Assembly (NCBI GenBank): GCA_963989385.1
Contig: OZ022507.1
Coordinates: 58,415,400-58,479,399 of the forward strand
Direction: 5' to 3'
Source: Ctena decussata
Lineage: Eukaryota; Mollusca; Bivalvia; Lucinida; Lucinidae
Length of the DNA: 64,000 bases
The position numbers and the translations under genes are program-made. Below, piece by piece: positions 1-11,083 of this stretch (its first letter is position 1; each line of letters begins with the position of its first letter). The notes beneath the pieces were generated by a model. That model did not search any database, was not told where the DNA came from, and saw only the letters and a list, made by a program, of their open reading frames with translations.

Positions 1-56
1 GATAATTTATAGGGTCTCATTAAACTTGCCTGATCTCTTCCAGCATATATTTTGCA

Positions 57-262
57 ATTCTAATGCACTTACGAATGTAAGGGGAAGTCTGATTGGTCAA
101 CATAAAAATTTGCAACAGTATATCCTACGATATACTGTCGCAAATTCAACGTCATTATGAAACATCACTTTCCATTGGCTGACGTGTGGTTTTTAGGTGC
201 TGAAAGTGCTTGCTTTGAGTGCACCACTTTGAAAGATGAAACTGTGAAAAAATTCATTAGAA
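57..262. repeat. TIR repeat family F, copy 1
   Basis: Starts with ATTCTAATGCACTT and ends with the inverse (a degenerate TTCATTAGAAT). The inside carries a short palindrome around TATCCTACGATATACTG. Two further copies lie at 12511-12730 and 38841-39054, and the similarity continues some 40 bp past the right end, so the true border may be further out. No coding capacity. Probably a non-autonomous DNA element; superfamily not recognised. Confidence 0.6.
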
Positions 263-458
263 TGGGGATAACTTATTGAAAATTGTCATTTGGGGATGAA
301 AGTCGTCAGTTTTGTGGTAGGAAATTTGTGTTTTGTGGTAGGAAATTGCATTTTACCGAAAACAAAATTTCCAAACATAAAACCAATGGCTTTAATACAT
401 CTCCAAATGAGAATTTTGAATTCATTTATCACCTAAATGAAAAACTCTGTTTTTATCC

Positions 459-700
459 AGAGGTCCAGATAAGATGGTATTCTGAAATTTATAATTCAGA
501 GATAATTTTCCATAATGAAAACATATGTTGTGATCCTAATTAAAACCGTCTTGGCTCAAAGAAAACATATGTCGTAACCCCTCATTAGAATCGTCTCGGT
601 ATGACGGTTCTAATGATGGTTCACAACATGAGCTTTTATGGTAAAATAAAGAAAATTATCCCTGAATTATTCCTGTTACCCCTTCTTCTCTAGAGCACTA
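459..700. repeat. TIR repeat family E, copy 1
   Basis: Inverted ends of about 45 bp (AGWGCTCCAGAGAAGAAG, then TAACAGGNATAATTC) bracket a central hairpin around CCCCTCATTAGAATCGTCTC. A second copy at 34674-34874 shares the ends and the centre. Non-coding, likely a MITE of unknown superfamily. Confidence 0.6.
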
Positions 701-992
701 AATAATCCTTGAAATTTCGTTTTATATGAAGCTCTTATCATTACACAAGCTTTGTATGGTTAAATATGGTTAAATACAAAATTACTGCATTTGTCTTAAA
801 TTTAGCTGAAATGGCTCGATTAGGATGATTTTAAAGTCATTAGCAATCTGTTTTCAGTCGGTAATTAGGGGATGCAGAAACAATGAGAGAAATTAAAGGA
901 CAGATCTTTCTAACATCATGGAGCTCCATATAACTGAAAATATGGGTTTTCAGCAAAAATGTGAGTTTTAATAAGCATATGCTAGTAAGCAT

Positions 993-1150
993 TGTGAGTG
1001 AGTGAACTGGGATTTAACATCTCACCAACAACAAGGTCATACTGAGATGGGCCCTCAGTTTAAAATCTCATCCAACAGACCTGTGAAGTGGGGGATCGAT
1101 CTTGCGACCCATGGATTGGTAGTCCAGCGTGTTATCCACCACTTCTTCCA
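993..1150 (-). mobile_element. tRNA-derived SINE, family C, copy 1
   Basis: On the minus strand a tRNA-like head shows a box A-like stretch (GTGGATAACACGCTGG) and a box B-like GGTCGCAAGATCGATCC; the distal end carries GTGAGTGAGTGA repeats. A second copy with the same layout and orientation lies at 50048-50215. No protein coding. Confidence 0.6.
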
Positions 1151-2134
1151 GTAGGCAGTTTTTTTTAAATTTGCATGAACACATTATTTGTTGGAAGGAG
1201 GCGAGGGAGAAGATGTTATCTTTCATTTCATAGGATTTAGATATCAAATTTCCTAAAATAGCTTCTCTACACCCTGTCTGTTGAACCAGTTGATAGGCTT
1301 CGACCAGCAAACTTGATTATTATAATTTTGGATAGGTTAATGAGTTGAGATTTTGGTGACCGTGACTTAATTTTCAAAGTCGTCAAAGTTTGTCTGCACC
1401 ATATCTTTTAACTTGGGAGCTCTGGTAGCTCAGTGGATTAAGTGCTGGCTTTCTGATGTAGACAAAATCTGTATGACTACCCAATTGAGACAGGCAATCC
1501 CAATCAGCTGTATTATTGATAAAAATTACCCCCAGTCAGTTGTCAATCATTTACCAGGTAAATTCTCTACACGACCTACAGCCAATCAGATCAGATATTG
1601 GAGTTTTATGACCGCCTGGAGATTTTTACCCGTTGTTGTCATGAGAAATACTGAGATAAGTTGTATTTCAATCTTCATATAGACATTCCCCCCTCCTCCC
1701 TCCCCCTCCTCCCCCCAGCACCTCAGCAGAACGGATCCATAGCCGCAGTAACGGGCCCAAGCGTCTGTCCTGTTGTCGTGTTGCTGCAATCATAGCGTCT
1801 TCTAATTTCTTCCTTGAACACACACAATCAGTGGTATCTTCTTTCTTAAACAACTGCCCTTGTTAGGACCACACCATAGACCTATGTATGCTGCCACATG
1901 ACTGGGTTGTCAGGTGGCAGTGCCACTCCTTCACCATGAGGAGGTCTATTCTTCCGAGTTCCGAAGGAGTACTGAGATAAGTTCAGTTCAGTTCAGTTCA
2001 ATTCTCCTAACGACGTTCCCCAAGTGGCTCAGCTGTACGTAACCATAGTTGCATGCACTTGGCGCTGAGTGTCCGTCCAATTACTGAGATAAGCCAAATA
2101 ATTCTGCCTTTTATAGTCCACCTTATGTCTTTAA

Positions 2135-2337
2135 CACTTGAAGTGATAAAAAATACTTGAATCTGCAAACAGCATAGATTTAGATGAGATGGCTCAAAAT
2201 GAGCCACCTCATCTGAATCTACACTGTTTGCCCTGCATTCTTTGAAGTATCTATATAATATAGCTTGAATGATTTTTTTTTTTTTTTTTTATTTTGCTGA
2301 TGTAAATTTTGTCGTCTGTTTTTTAGTGCTTTAAGGG
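2135..2337 (+). mobile_element. TTAA hairpin MITE (family 1)
   Basis: TTAA at 2131-2134 and a decayed TTAG at 2338 flank the unit. It has the family layout: a ~55-bp hairpin (GATGAGATGGCTC / GAGCCACCTCATC between ACAGCATAGAT and ATCTACACTGT), a CTTTGAA spacer, then TGTAAATTTTGTCGTCTG near the end. A poly-T run interrupts the spacer. The ends and the TTAA duplication suggest piggyBac-type mobilisation. Confidence 0.7.
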
Positions 2338-2854
2338 TTAGCCAACAGTTCCATCATAGTATTGTTTTCCAGAAGTGACATTGCAAGGAATGAGTTTGTC
2401 GGGTGGACATTAGTCTGCTTTCTGAAAATAACCATTTCTGGGTTTTGTAAGTTCTGAAGAAAAAAGACCAAATTGAACACCAGAGAAAAATGTTTGAGGT
2501 CATAAATGTCTTGAATGGTAGTTCTCCTAATGTTATTTAAGCTCACCATTAACTTAAAAAGAAGATACAGCAGTTTTTACTCTACCAACTGATTGAATAA
2601 GAAAGCATACTTTGACATTTATTTGAATATAATTGGTCTCATTTGATTTTTGTACCCTTTAATGTCTGTTTCTTTGGATTTCATAGACAGATATTTTACC
2701 TTTGAAGCCATAGTTACGTGAATGAAACTTAATTTTCTTATAAGTCTCAAAAACTTGATACTTGACATTCTCTTTGTTATGCATATTTAGGGTTATGGCA
2801 TTATTAGAAGTGAAATAGTGTTACATTAAGACTTACACATACTAATGCAAAGAA

Positions 2855-3015
2855 TGTAAGTTTGCTAACCGATTAGATTCCGATGAGGTGGCTTATGATG
2901 AGCCACTTTATCTGGATCTACACTGTTCACCCTCTTGTCTTTGAATATTTTGGAAGAAACATATTTTTAGATTTTTCAGATGTAAATAATTGTCATTGTC
3001 CCCTGATTTTTAGCC
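2855..3015 (+). mobile_element. TTAA hairpin MITE (family 1), diverged copy
   Basis: Contains the hairpin GATGAGGTGGCTTATGATGA with its complement and the spacer TCTTTGAAT, plus a worn TGTAAATAATTGTC. Terminal TTAA sites cannot be placed with confidence. Confidence 0.5.
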
Positions 3016-3214
3016 CAACTTTGCAAAGCAAAGACGGGCATATGCAATACCTTCATGTGCATGTGCTTTGGGGGTCGTAGCCAAAAATACACCTATTGCA
3101 TTTAGCTCAGTGTCTAAGTGACCACAAGGACTAGAGTCTTCAAACTTGCTCCATAGATACATCTGGGGAAGAGCTTCTGACAGCAGCAATGCATATTGGG
3201 CCATGACCTTTTAT

Positions 3215-3275
3215 ACCCCCTGCAAAACATAGTTTTAGGGGTATACTGTTTTCAGCATGTCCCTCCTTCCATCTT
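3215..3275 (+). repeat. Truncated head of a hairpin-ended tandem-type element
   Basis: TACCCCCTGCAAAACATAG followed by TTTTAGGGGTATACTG forms an end hairpin of the same style as the TACCCCGCC element at 7207-8500. The rest is missing; a SINE follows directly. Confidence 0.45.
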
Positions 3276-3293
3276 TCCATCAACATTTGGCCA

Positions 3294-3477
3294 GACTGTG
3301 TTACTCAGTCAGTAGCACCTCTGACTAGAGAGCCAGAGGTCTCAGGTTTGATATCTGGTCTGGCCATTTACTTTCGTTTTTCATTCAGCTGATTCAAGAA
3401 GGGCAGTTGTCAGTTACTGGCAAAAGTATGTGCACCTAGTACTGATTAATCGCTTTGTGAAATCAACTCCGCTTAAA
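3294..3477 (+). mobile_element. tRNA-derived SINE, family B, copy 1
   Basis: tRNA-like head with box A-like TTACTCAGTCAGTAGC and box B-like GGTTTGATATC, then a shared body (AAGAAGGGCA, TTACTGGCAAAAGTATG, TAGTACTG). Related minus-strand copies lie at 20641-20800 and 29278-29850. The copy is interrupted or followed by the 90-bp foldback at 3478. Confidence 0.6.
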
Positions 3478-3567
3478 CACAGGGTATAATCGATTCCGCC
3501 AATTTTCGCTTCCTTCAGAGACTGTCCGTCATATTTGGCTTTTTGGCGGAATCGATTATACCCTGTG
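3478..3567. mobile_element. CACAGGG foldback element, copy A (90 bp, deleted)
   Basis: Begins CACAGGGTATAATCG and ends with the inverse, flanked by a perfect 5-bp direct repeat TTAAA (3473-3477 and 3568-3572). Only the outer ~25 bp of each arm and about one internal module (CTTCCTTCAGAGACTGTCCG) remain. It is the shortest of five copies in this window. Confidence 0.8.
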
Positions 3568-3617
3568 TTAAAGCTTATATGGGATCCTTTCAGTACTTTG
3601 CAAATTTGTGCATATTG

Positions 3618-3680
3618 AAGATGTGCATGAAGAAGTTTGATGCTGAAAAAATATGCATCAAACTTCTTCATGCACATCTT
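3618..3680. repeat. Perfect 26-bp inverted repeat
   Basis: Arms 3618-3643 and 3655-3680 are exact reverse complements with an 11-nt loop. The arm contains ATGTGCATGAAGAAG. No other copy was seen in the window, so it could be a lone hairpin or a young inversion duplication. Confidence 0.75.
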
Positions 3681-3885
3681 AGTATGCATCACTGCTTTCA
3701 GTAGGTCTTCCCCATGCACCACTGCTTGCACATGGGTGAGTTCTTCAGTTCATATTTTAAAGAAAAATAACAATGAAAAAAAATAGTTACAAAAAAAATC
3801 ATTTTGTTGCCTCTGACCTGAAATGCAGAAAATAATGTTTCAGAATAAGGAAAATATCAAATTAGTTTTCTTAGCAAGAAAGATG

Positions 3886-3926
3886 AATGACTTGATTTTA
3901 CACCCTTTTCAACAACATTTCAGTTG
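3886..3926 (-). mobile_element. 3' fragment of SINE family A
   Basis: GATGAATGACTTG followed by CCTTTTCAACAACATTTCAG matches the tail of the fuller copies at 11084-11285 and 31375-31560. The tRNA head is absent. Confidence 0.5.
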
Positions 3927-4027
3927 GCCAGGGCTTAATCCATCAAGGAACTGAAGCTCCTTTCTGAACAGGAGCTCATTGAAGAAAGACAAACCCACTG
4001 GTAAAGATTTCATTCATAAGAAATATA

Positions 4028-4245
4028 AATGAGCCGCGACACGAGAAAACCAACAATGTGGTTGTGCGCCAAGTGCAGACTCAGATCAGCCTGTGCATCT
4101 GCCCAGTTTGACCAGATTCTTTGTGAAGTGCCCAAATGGTAGCTAAGGGTCAAAGCTACCTCCATGCGGACAGCGAAGACTCTGATCAGACTGGGCGGAT
4201 GCCCAGGCTGGTCTGAGTCTGCGCTGGCCGCACAGCCACATTGAC
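4028..4245. mobile_element. GAGCCGCGACAC long-TIR foldback, copy 1
   Basis: Inverted ends ATGAGCCGCGACACGA and AACCAACAATGTGG, with internal inverted AGACTCAGATCAGCCTG / CAGGCTGGTCTGAGTCT. Further copies occur at 9482-9722, 18149-18390, 35828-36067, 43011-43252, 51511-51740 and 60136-60366, and a short one at 62568-62690. About 220-240 bp, non-coding MITE; superfamily unknown to me. Confidence 0.75.
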
Positions 4246-5771
4246 AATTTCAAGTTGGATATGAATATATTTTGATATATGGGTCAAATATTTGCTTATC
4301 TGATGTATGAATAATAATATTGTAGGTCACTGTTTATTTTATTCCCCTCTTCAAAAAAAATGTTAATATTAGTTTAATGCACCATAAATTACACCGAAAA
4401 GATTATTCACAAAATTAATATGTGTAGTAAAGGTTTAACCTGCAAACTTAAAAGCATCCATTCTCTAGAAAATGGATTTTTGCAGTGTTCTCAAACTGTT
4501 TCTCTAGTTATTTTAGATTTGCTTTTCTTTTTTTTCTTTTCTTTTTTTCTTTTCTTTTTTCTTTGTTTTTGAACATCTAAAGAATATTTATGCTTGAAAA
4601 AGAAGGTCTGTTCAGTTTTGGACCTCTTAACATGTGCCATATATACAGCAGAGCTTAGATAATTCAAATTTTGATACTTATATCCCCCCATTCAAACTTT
4701 GATAATTATGTTCACCAGGGCTACAGAAATCTGAATTTTTGCCGGTCCGGACCGAATTTGAGTTCGAAAAACAGATTCAGATGTCATAAGGCACGTTTTT
4801 TTCGGTCCGAAAAAAAAACATTTGCAGATGTATGATGACATTTTTGGTTGGATTTTAGACATGTGTCATATTATTAATCCAATAATCATGCACTGCTGTC
4901 AAAAGTTATCACAGATAAACAAAGTGTCGCTTGTCTTGCCAAGGTGTGAACACTGATTATGTTTATATAAATCTTCGATAATTAGCACGTGTCACCATTT
5001 TGGCCAGCGGCGAAGGTTTTGCACAACTCGTAATACACACATACACATGCCGACGCATGGAAAAGGGCTGTGCAACGTAAGGTTACTGTATACTTTCAAA
5101 GATTGCATAAGGAAAGAATTTGACTAGCAAAAAGAAAATTTAAACCGGACTTGATTATGTGCAGGCTGGTCAGTTTTTTTTAGCTGACGTCATTTCTCGC
5201 GCAGAAAAATATTTTTTTTATTTGTCCGATGGTACCTTTTTGCAAGTATATTCAAATTTGAAGGGAATTAACTCGAATACAGTAAAATACGTCAATCGTA
5301 ATACTTCGGCCAATTCCATAAATGAAGATCGGCGAGGATGTCCGATTGGTACGGCATGTGTGCTTTCACTTTCGGTCTGACTGTCTCTGCGCTTTAAAGC
5401 ACAGTAAGAACTTATGGACTAAATGGCTACTTCAGCGATGATTTCCTTTGTGTCAGGCAAGTAGTATATTTGTTTTTTCTACCTGGTTATGGATAAATCA
5501 GCGCTACGAACAATGTAAACATGCGGTTTTCATTACTGGGTGGGGGATTCAGGGCCGATGTAGTTAGACCGCGTTATCACTTATAACGCAGTTCGATTTT
5601 ATGTCTCCCGGCACCTGCGTTATAACGGCGCTCCAGTGTAGTCATTAGTTTTCGTGACTTTTTTGGATTGTGGAATACACAGTGTAGTCATTAGTTTTGG
5701 TGTCTATTTTGGATTCGTATGATGTCATCGGCTGCCTGGACCGATTCGGATTTCAAAATTTCTGTAGCCCT
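4246..5771. other. Stretch without a recognisable gene
   Basis: AT-rich with a TTTTCTTTTC tract (about 4517-4565), a GGTCCGGACC palindrome near 4742, a CRE octamer TGACGTCA at 5185-5192, and a GTTATAAC-containing inverted segment around 5575-5645. No splice-bounded coding segment was seen. Confidence 0.5.
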
Positions 5772-6690
5772 GATGTCCACCCCCCCCCCCCCCCCCCCCC
5801 CCCCCCGACCCCCCCACCCCAACACCCCCACTATGGTGCTGTGGGGGGGGGACATATTGTTTTGGTGTGGATCCTGTCGGCATCTGTGTCTGTGCTGCAC
5901 TCTATCTCCTGAATGGATTGATGGATTTAAACCAAACTTGCACAGATATATCATTCTGAGATGGAAAAGAACTGAATAGATTTTGGTAACTTTTACCTCA
6001 TTTTCAAGGACACAGGAGGTCAAAGAGTGTTGTAAAGTGCCTTGCCTGCACTCTATCTCCTGAATGGATGGATGGATGGATTTAAGCCGAACTTGTGCAG
6101 ATATATCATTGGGAGATGGGAAAGATTTGATAATATTTTGGTGACCTTAACCCAATTTTCTAGGTCACAGGAGGTCAAAGAACATTGAAAAATGCCTTAT
6201 CTGCACTTTATTTCCTAAATGGATGGATGGATTTGAACTTAACTTGCACAGATATATCAATGAGGGATGCAAAAGAACTGATTATATATATATATTGGTG
6301 ACCTTGACACTATTTTCAAGGTCACAGGAGGTCAAAGAATGTTGAAAATGGCTTATTGCACTATTGGATGGATTTTAACCAAACAGTCACAGATATGTCA
6401 GTGGGAGATGGAAAAGAACTGGTTAGATTTTGGTGACCTTGACCTCATTTTGAAGGTCACAGAGGGTCAAAGAATGTTGAAAAATGGCTTGTCTGCACCA
6501 TATATCCTGAAAGGTTTGATGGATTATGACCAAACATAGAGTGTATGATTGTGAGGTAGAAAAGAACTGATTCAATTTTGGTGACCTTTACACTACTTTC
6601 AAGGTCACAGGAGGTCTTAACTTGCCAACATGTAGGGGATATGATACTGATGGGAAAGGGCAGGTCACAAGGGGGGGACATCTGTTTTAT
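5772..6690 (+). repeat. Tandem element, ~150-bp units with DR4 motifs
   Basis: Opens with GATGTCCACCCCC running into a long poly-C tract (about 5779-5820) and closes with the inverse GGGGGGGACATC near 6670-6685. Between them are about five ~150-bp units (starting near 5902, 6052, 6206, 6358 and 6498), each with ATGGATGGATTT, CACAGATATATCA and TTTTGGTGACCTT. Every unit ends in AGGTCACAGGAGGTCA or a variant, two hexamers spaced by 4 bp (6162-6177 and 6319-6334 are perfect). Non-coding. Confidence 0.7.
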
Positions 6691-6826
6691 CATAAAACTG
6701 CTGGATTTTTCTGTTCTCAGCAATGAAATACCCAGGAAAGTCTTCAAAAGTGAAACAAAACTGACTTATCTCTTATCTAGGTTCTATAGAATCACCATAT
6801 GAGGCTGTTACTATTTCAACTTTTAA

Positions 6827-7023
6827 GCACAAGAAAAAAAAGAAAACAGACAACAAAATTAATGGCAGCATAATTCCAAGAAAGAGTTTTGTCAAAGCGC
6901 TACATCATATTTAGGATTCAAAGACTAGAGGAAAGGCAGTACAGATCTAAACAAGATGATGCATTATGAGCAGCCTCATCTGGATCTAAGCTATTTACAA
7001 ATTTGGCTGTTTCATTTTGGCAC
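6827..7023 (-). mobile_element. TTAA hairpin MITE (family 1)
   Basis: TTAA at 6823-6826 on the left and 7024-7027 on the right. Reverse-orientation family layout: CAGACAACAAAATT, then CAAAGACTAGAG, then the worn hairpin. It shares its right TTAA with the next copy. Confidence 0.6.
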
Positions 7024-7027
7024 TTAA

Positions 7028-7206
7028 CTCTTTAAGCCCCAGTGACGCAATTAGCAAAATTTGCAAACAGCGTAGATCCTGATGAGGCGGCTCATAATCT
7101 AGATCTACACTGTTTGCCCTCTAGTCTTTGAATTCTCAATATAAAAAGTCTTGGACAAGGCATTTTTTTAATTTTTGCAGACGTAAATTTTGTCGTCTGC
7201 TTTTTA
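7028..7206 (+). mobile_element. TTAA hairpin MITE (family 1), 3' end replaced
   Basis: Starts at TTAA 7024-7027 with CTCTTTAAGCCCCAGTGACG, nearly the same start as the intact copy at 22501. It runs through the hairpin to GTCGTCTGCTTTTT and is then cut by the TACCCCGCC element. A possible remnant of the missing 3' end (TTGGTAGTTAA) lies just after that element near 8500. Confidence 0.65.
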
Positions 7207-8500
7207 TACCCCGCCACACTTTAGTGGCGGGGTATTATGTTATACCTTTCGGTGTCCGTCCGTCCGTCCGTCCGTCCGTGCTCACCATTTCCGATCGATA
7301 ACTTGAGTATTTATTCACGGAATTTTTTTCAAATTTTGCATACATATTGTTATCGGCGATGAGTGGTGTGGGATTGTTAATGGGCAAAATCCGTCCATTT
7401 TTAACGGAGTTACTGCCCTTTTTCGTATTGGAAAAATGGTTTCTGGCCTGTTATTCCTTTACTGTTCATGATATCTGAATGAAACTTCACAGATATGTTG
7501 CACATCAAAGGTTACATATTGTGACTAAGGACCGTCACTCTGACCTTCCCAGTTCGTGAGTTATCCACCCTTGATAGGTCTGAAAAAAGGTTTTTGACCT
7601 ATTGTTCCTTTACTATATGGAATATCTGAATATAACTTCACAGATATGTTTCACATCAAAGGTAACATATTGTGACTAAGAACCGTCACTCTTACCTTTC
7701 CCGTTTGTGAGTTATCCGCCCTTGATTGAATTAAAAAATGTTTTTTACCCGTAGTTCCTTTACTATGTGGAATATTTAAATGAAACTTTACAGATATGTT
7801 TCACATCAAAGGTTACATACTGTGACAAAGAACCATCACTCTTACCTTTCCAGTTCATGAGTTATCTGCCTAGATAGGTCCGAAAAATGGTTTTTGACCT
7901 GTAGTTCCCTTTCTATATGGAATATCTGAATAAAACTTCACAGATATGTTGCACATCAAAGGCTTCATATAGTGACTAGGAACTGTCACTCTGATCTTTC
8001 CGGTTTGTGAGTTATCCGCCCTTGTTTGATCTGAAAAACGTTTTTTTATCTGTAGTTCCTTTACTATATGGAATATCTGAACGAAACTTCATAGGTATGT
8101 TTCACATCAAAGGTTACATATTGTGACAAAGAACCATCACTCTTACCTTTCCAGTTAATGAGTATTCCCCCTTGATAGATCTGAAAAATGTTTTTTTGAC
8201 TTGTAGTTCCTATACTATATGGAATATCTGAATGAAACTTCACTGATATGTTTAACACCATAGAATAGGAAACAGAGTCTCTCAGCTCAAAGAAATGCTT
8301 TACAGCCTGATCTAAATCTACACTGGGCAGAATGCTCCACGTTGTTGGGTGGTTTATATTAATATTTATTTACAGTAAGGACATCATTTCTCTGTCTATC
8401 TCAGTTCTGTGGCTCTTTAGCTATTATATATCTCAAAAAATAAGTTAGGATGCACAGCAGTGGCGGGGTATCATGCAGTGCCTGCGGTGCTTTTATTGGT
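7207..8500 (+). repeat. TACCCCGCC element with ~150-bp tandem units
   Basis: Begins with an end hairpin (ATACCCCGCCAC, TTTAGTGGCGGGGTAT), then GTCCGTCCGTCCGTCC, and ends with GTGGCGGGGTATCATG near 8460-8480. Inside are five to six tandem units with ATATGGAATATCTGAA at about 7618, 7768, 7918, 8068 and 8219, a steady period of 150 bp. Units share CACAGATATGTTTCACATC and GTGAGTTATC. No reading frame is kept across units. Superfamily unknown. Confidence 0.7.
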
Positions 8501-9481
8501 AGTTAAAGTGACTACTTAAGTGTCACTGAAAAGCAGAAAAGATTAGTCTTCAAATTAATTAAAAGCAAAAAATTACTGAAATAATGCTAGTAATAAACTG
8601 GTTTGCTGTTTTTAAGTGATGCATGTAGGAGTCAATAAAATACAATGTCAGTGGTGTTTTGGGGATGAAACTTGAATAATGGGTGAAGAAACTAGAGTAT
8701 TTGGAAAACAGATAGGTAAAGCAAAGATATTTGACATTTATTTCCATGTAACTGTTGTCATTTGATGGTCTCACCATTCTTAACATGGTTTAGTGACAAA
8801 TCCTCCACCTGAGAGTTTTAAATTAAATGAGTTTTAAGGCACAGAAACAGTGGTTAAGATGCGCAATGTGCAACAAAAAAAAAGGATAATACCAGCCAGA
8901 ACATCTGTGCAGTCTGTCCTAGCCTTTCTGTGTTTGCTGATGTTAGATAATGGTCCAGAATTTTAATAGTTCTGCCTCTTTGGAACTTCCCCTAACCGCA
9001 TCCCAAGGGCCTTAAGGTCAAGGTCATGGACTTACCAAATTTATGTTAAAAGTTTGGTTTTAGTTTACATGTATTTAAAGGTTATTACTTAAAGCAATAA
9101 CCTATAGATACATGTAAATTCAAACCAAAATTTTAACATATGGGGTTTGACTTACATTTTATGCAGCCCAAGCAACACCCTGATAGTGACCTTCAAGACA
9201 ATTTACCTTGCATGGGGGGGGGGGGCAAACTTCAGTTTGGTTGATGTATAAATTTTTGTGTGCCTTAGCAAAAGATTCACTTGTTGCTTTTGACTCAGTT
9301 TCTAAGTAACCAAAATGCTTGCCGGGTCCGTTTCTGAGTAACCAAAATGCTTGCCAGGTCAGTTTGTGAGTAACCAAAATGCTTGCTACAGGGAAGACTG
9401 TGTTATGTTAGTGACAAAAGTGCATTGCTTAAAATTCCACAGAGATGGCTGCAATAGATCACATGCTTACAGTGCTTAATT
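8501..9481. other. Stretch without a gene
   Basis: AT-rich, with a foldback of about 100 bp at 9037-9140, a short G run near 9218 and two nearly identical ~35-bp direct repeats (GTAACCAAAATGCTTGC) at 9306-9385. No coding signal. Confidence 0.45.
9037..9140. repeat. Small foldback
   Basis: ATGTTAAAAGTTTGGTTTTA and TTACATGTAT on the left are matched by the inverse on the right, around a GGTTATTACTTAAAGCAATAACC core. Single copy in the window. Confidence 0.6.
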
Positions 9482-9722
9482 TGAGCCAGGACACAACAAA
9501 ACCAACAAAGTGGCATTGTGCGCTAAGCCAAGACTCAGATCAGCCTGGGCATCCACCAAGTCTGATCAGAGTCTTTGCTGTGCACTTAAAGGGTAGCTAA
9601 GGGTCTAAGCATCCTTCATGCAGTCAATGAAGACCCTGATCAGACTGGGCAGATGCCCAGGCTGATCTGAGTTTTTGTTGGGTGCACATGCTACTTTGTT
9701 GGTTTTGTTGTGTTGCAGCACA
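9482..9722. mobile_element. GAGCCGCGACAC foldback, copy 2
   Basis: Ends GAGCCAGGACACAACAAAAC and the inverse, inner AGACTCAGATCAGCCTGG and CCAGGCTGATCTGAGT. Same layout as 4028-4245. Confidence 0.7.
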
Positions 9723-10253
9723 TTTATAAAATTTCTCCAAGCTGTAATATATATTATTTAAATCAATCCAATGATATGGGATATTACCCACATTCTCTGT
9801 TGATTTTGTTGAATAATTTATCAAGGGATTACATAATATGGCCATAGGTCTTTATCAGGAATACAGAAATTCACATTATTTGCATTATTTAATTCAATTT
9901 GTCAGTGCCTAATGAGGTGGGTGCATTGCAAATGAGAGCTGATATTTCTTTATATCACTTCAGTCAAGCATACTTGATATGAATCAACCACTGCTGCTTG
10001 TCTGGTTAAAGGCTAATTTGGTGAAACTGTGAGAAATGAATCCCACTAGGATGTATGATACTGAAGAAAGGCCACAATCATTCTGCACAACCCTCTTGAC
10101 CTGACATCATTTTTTGTGGCATCTGATGAAGATTTACACTGTTTGCCAATATTCATTTTATGAGTTGGATGCAAAAGGTTGACTCCACTCCATGTATTAG
10201 TATATGCCTTGTTTCTGGATTTTCCCGAGTCCAGTTTTACTACTCATGTCTAG

Positions 10254-10467
10254 AGTAGAGTCGGGTAACTTCGGACAGAGGGTAAATTTGGATATATACC
10301 ATTGCAAACAGTGAAAATGCAGATGAGATGGCTCATAATGAGCCGTCTCATCAGGATTTGCACTGTTTGCCCAGTTTTTTTTTTTAATTCCAAACAACTG
10401 ACATATACAGGAAACAGTGTCACTGTCCGAATTTACCTGCTGTCCGAAGTTACCTGACTCTACCCTA
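10254..10467. mobile_element. TIR element with a MITE nested inside
   Basis: Left end GAGTAGAGTCGGGTAACTTC and right end GAAGTTACCTGACTCTACCC are inverted repeats of about 40 bp, continuing into GGTAAATTYGGA. The centre (about 10300-10378) holds the family 1 hairpin ATGAGATGGCTCATAATGAG, so a later insertion is likely. Confidence 0.6.
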
Positions 10468-10943
10468 CTTTTATCCTCTCTGTAGCATTCACTTGTCCAC
10501 ATCACCCAGGGTTATCCTTTCTCAAGGATATTGTAAAGAGGTTGCACTGTATTTCAGTCAGTCTTTTCATTTCAGCTGAATCAGAGAAGAACATCATATC
10601 GTAAAAGACTTATGATGTCCAGAAGTTATCTGGTAACATTTGCCAAAGTGTTAATAGTTTGGATTCAGGTTGTCTTGTGTCAAACTTTTGAATGAACGAA
10701 GTTCAACAAACAATTGAGCTGGCACATGCATATATAAAAGGGTGCTAGTGGTGTATTCAGACAGCAAAGACTTAGGCCAGCTTGTGCATCCACCCAGTCT
10801 GTTCAGCACCTTAGCTGTTTGCACACACCATGGCATGGATCTAAGGAATCTTAGTAACAGACACAAACTAAGGGTCTGGCTAGACTACAAAGATTCATAG
10901 ACTGGTTAGGGTCTTTGCTGTTCACAGATTTCTCAACACTTAA

Positions 10944-11050
10944 AAAGCCCCAAAAACTAAAATCTTGAATTTGCAAACAGCGTAGATTCAGATGAGGTGG
11001 CTCATGATAACCCATCTCATCAGGGTCTACCCTTTTTGCCATTCTCAATA
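10944..11050 (+). mobile_element. TTAA hairpin MITE (family 1), 5' part
   Basis: TTAA at 10940-10943, then AAAGCCCCAAAAACTAAAAT and the hairpin with GATGAGGTGGCTCATGATAA. The 3' half is missing; SINE family A follows. Confidence 0.55.
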
Positions 11051-11083
11051 CATTGTATTCTATACCATGTATGAAACCAAATA

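Noticed and set aside
1413..1470. tRNA-like box A GGTAGCTCAGTGGATTAAG
   Set aside because: No box B follows at the right distance; too little to call a SINE.
1981..2000. GTTCA repeat as a regulatory array
   Set aside because: Only four units of a pentanucleotide microsatellite.
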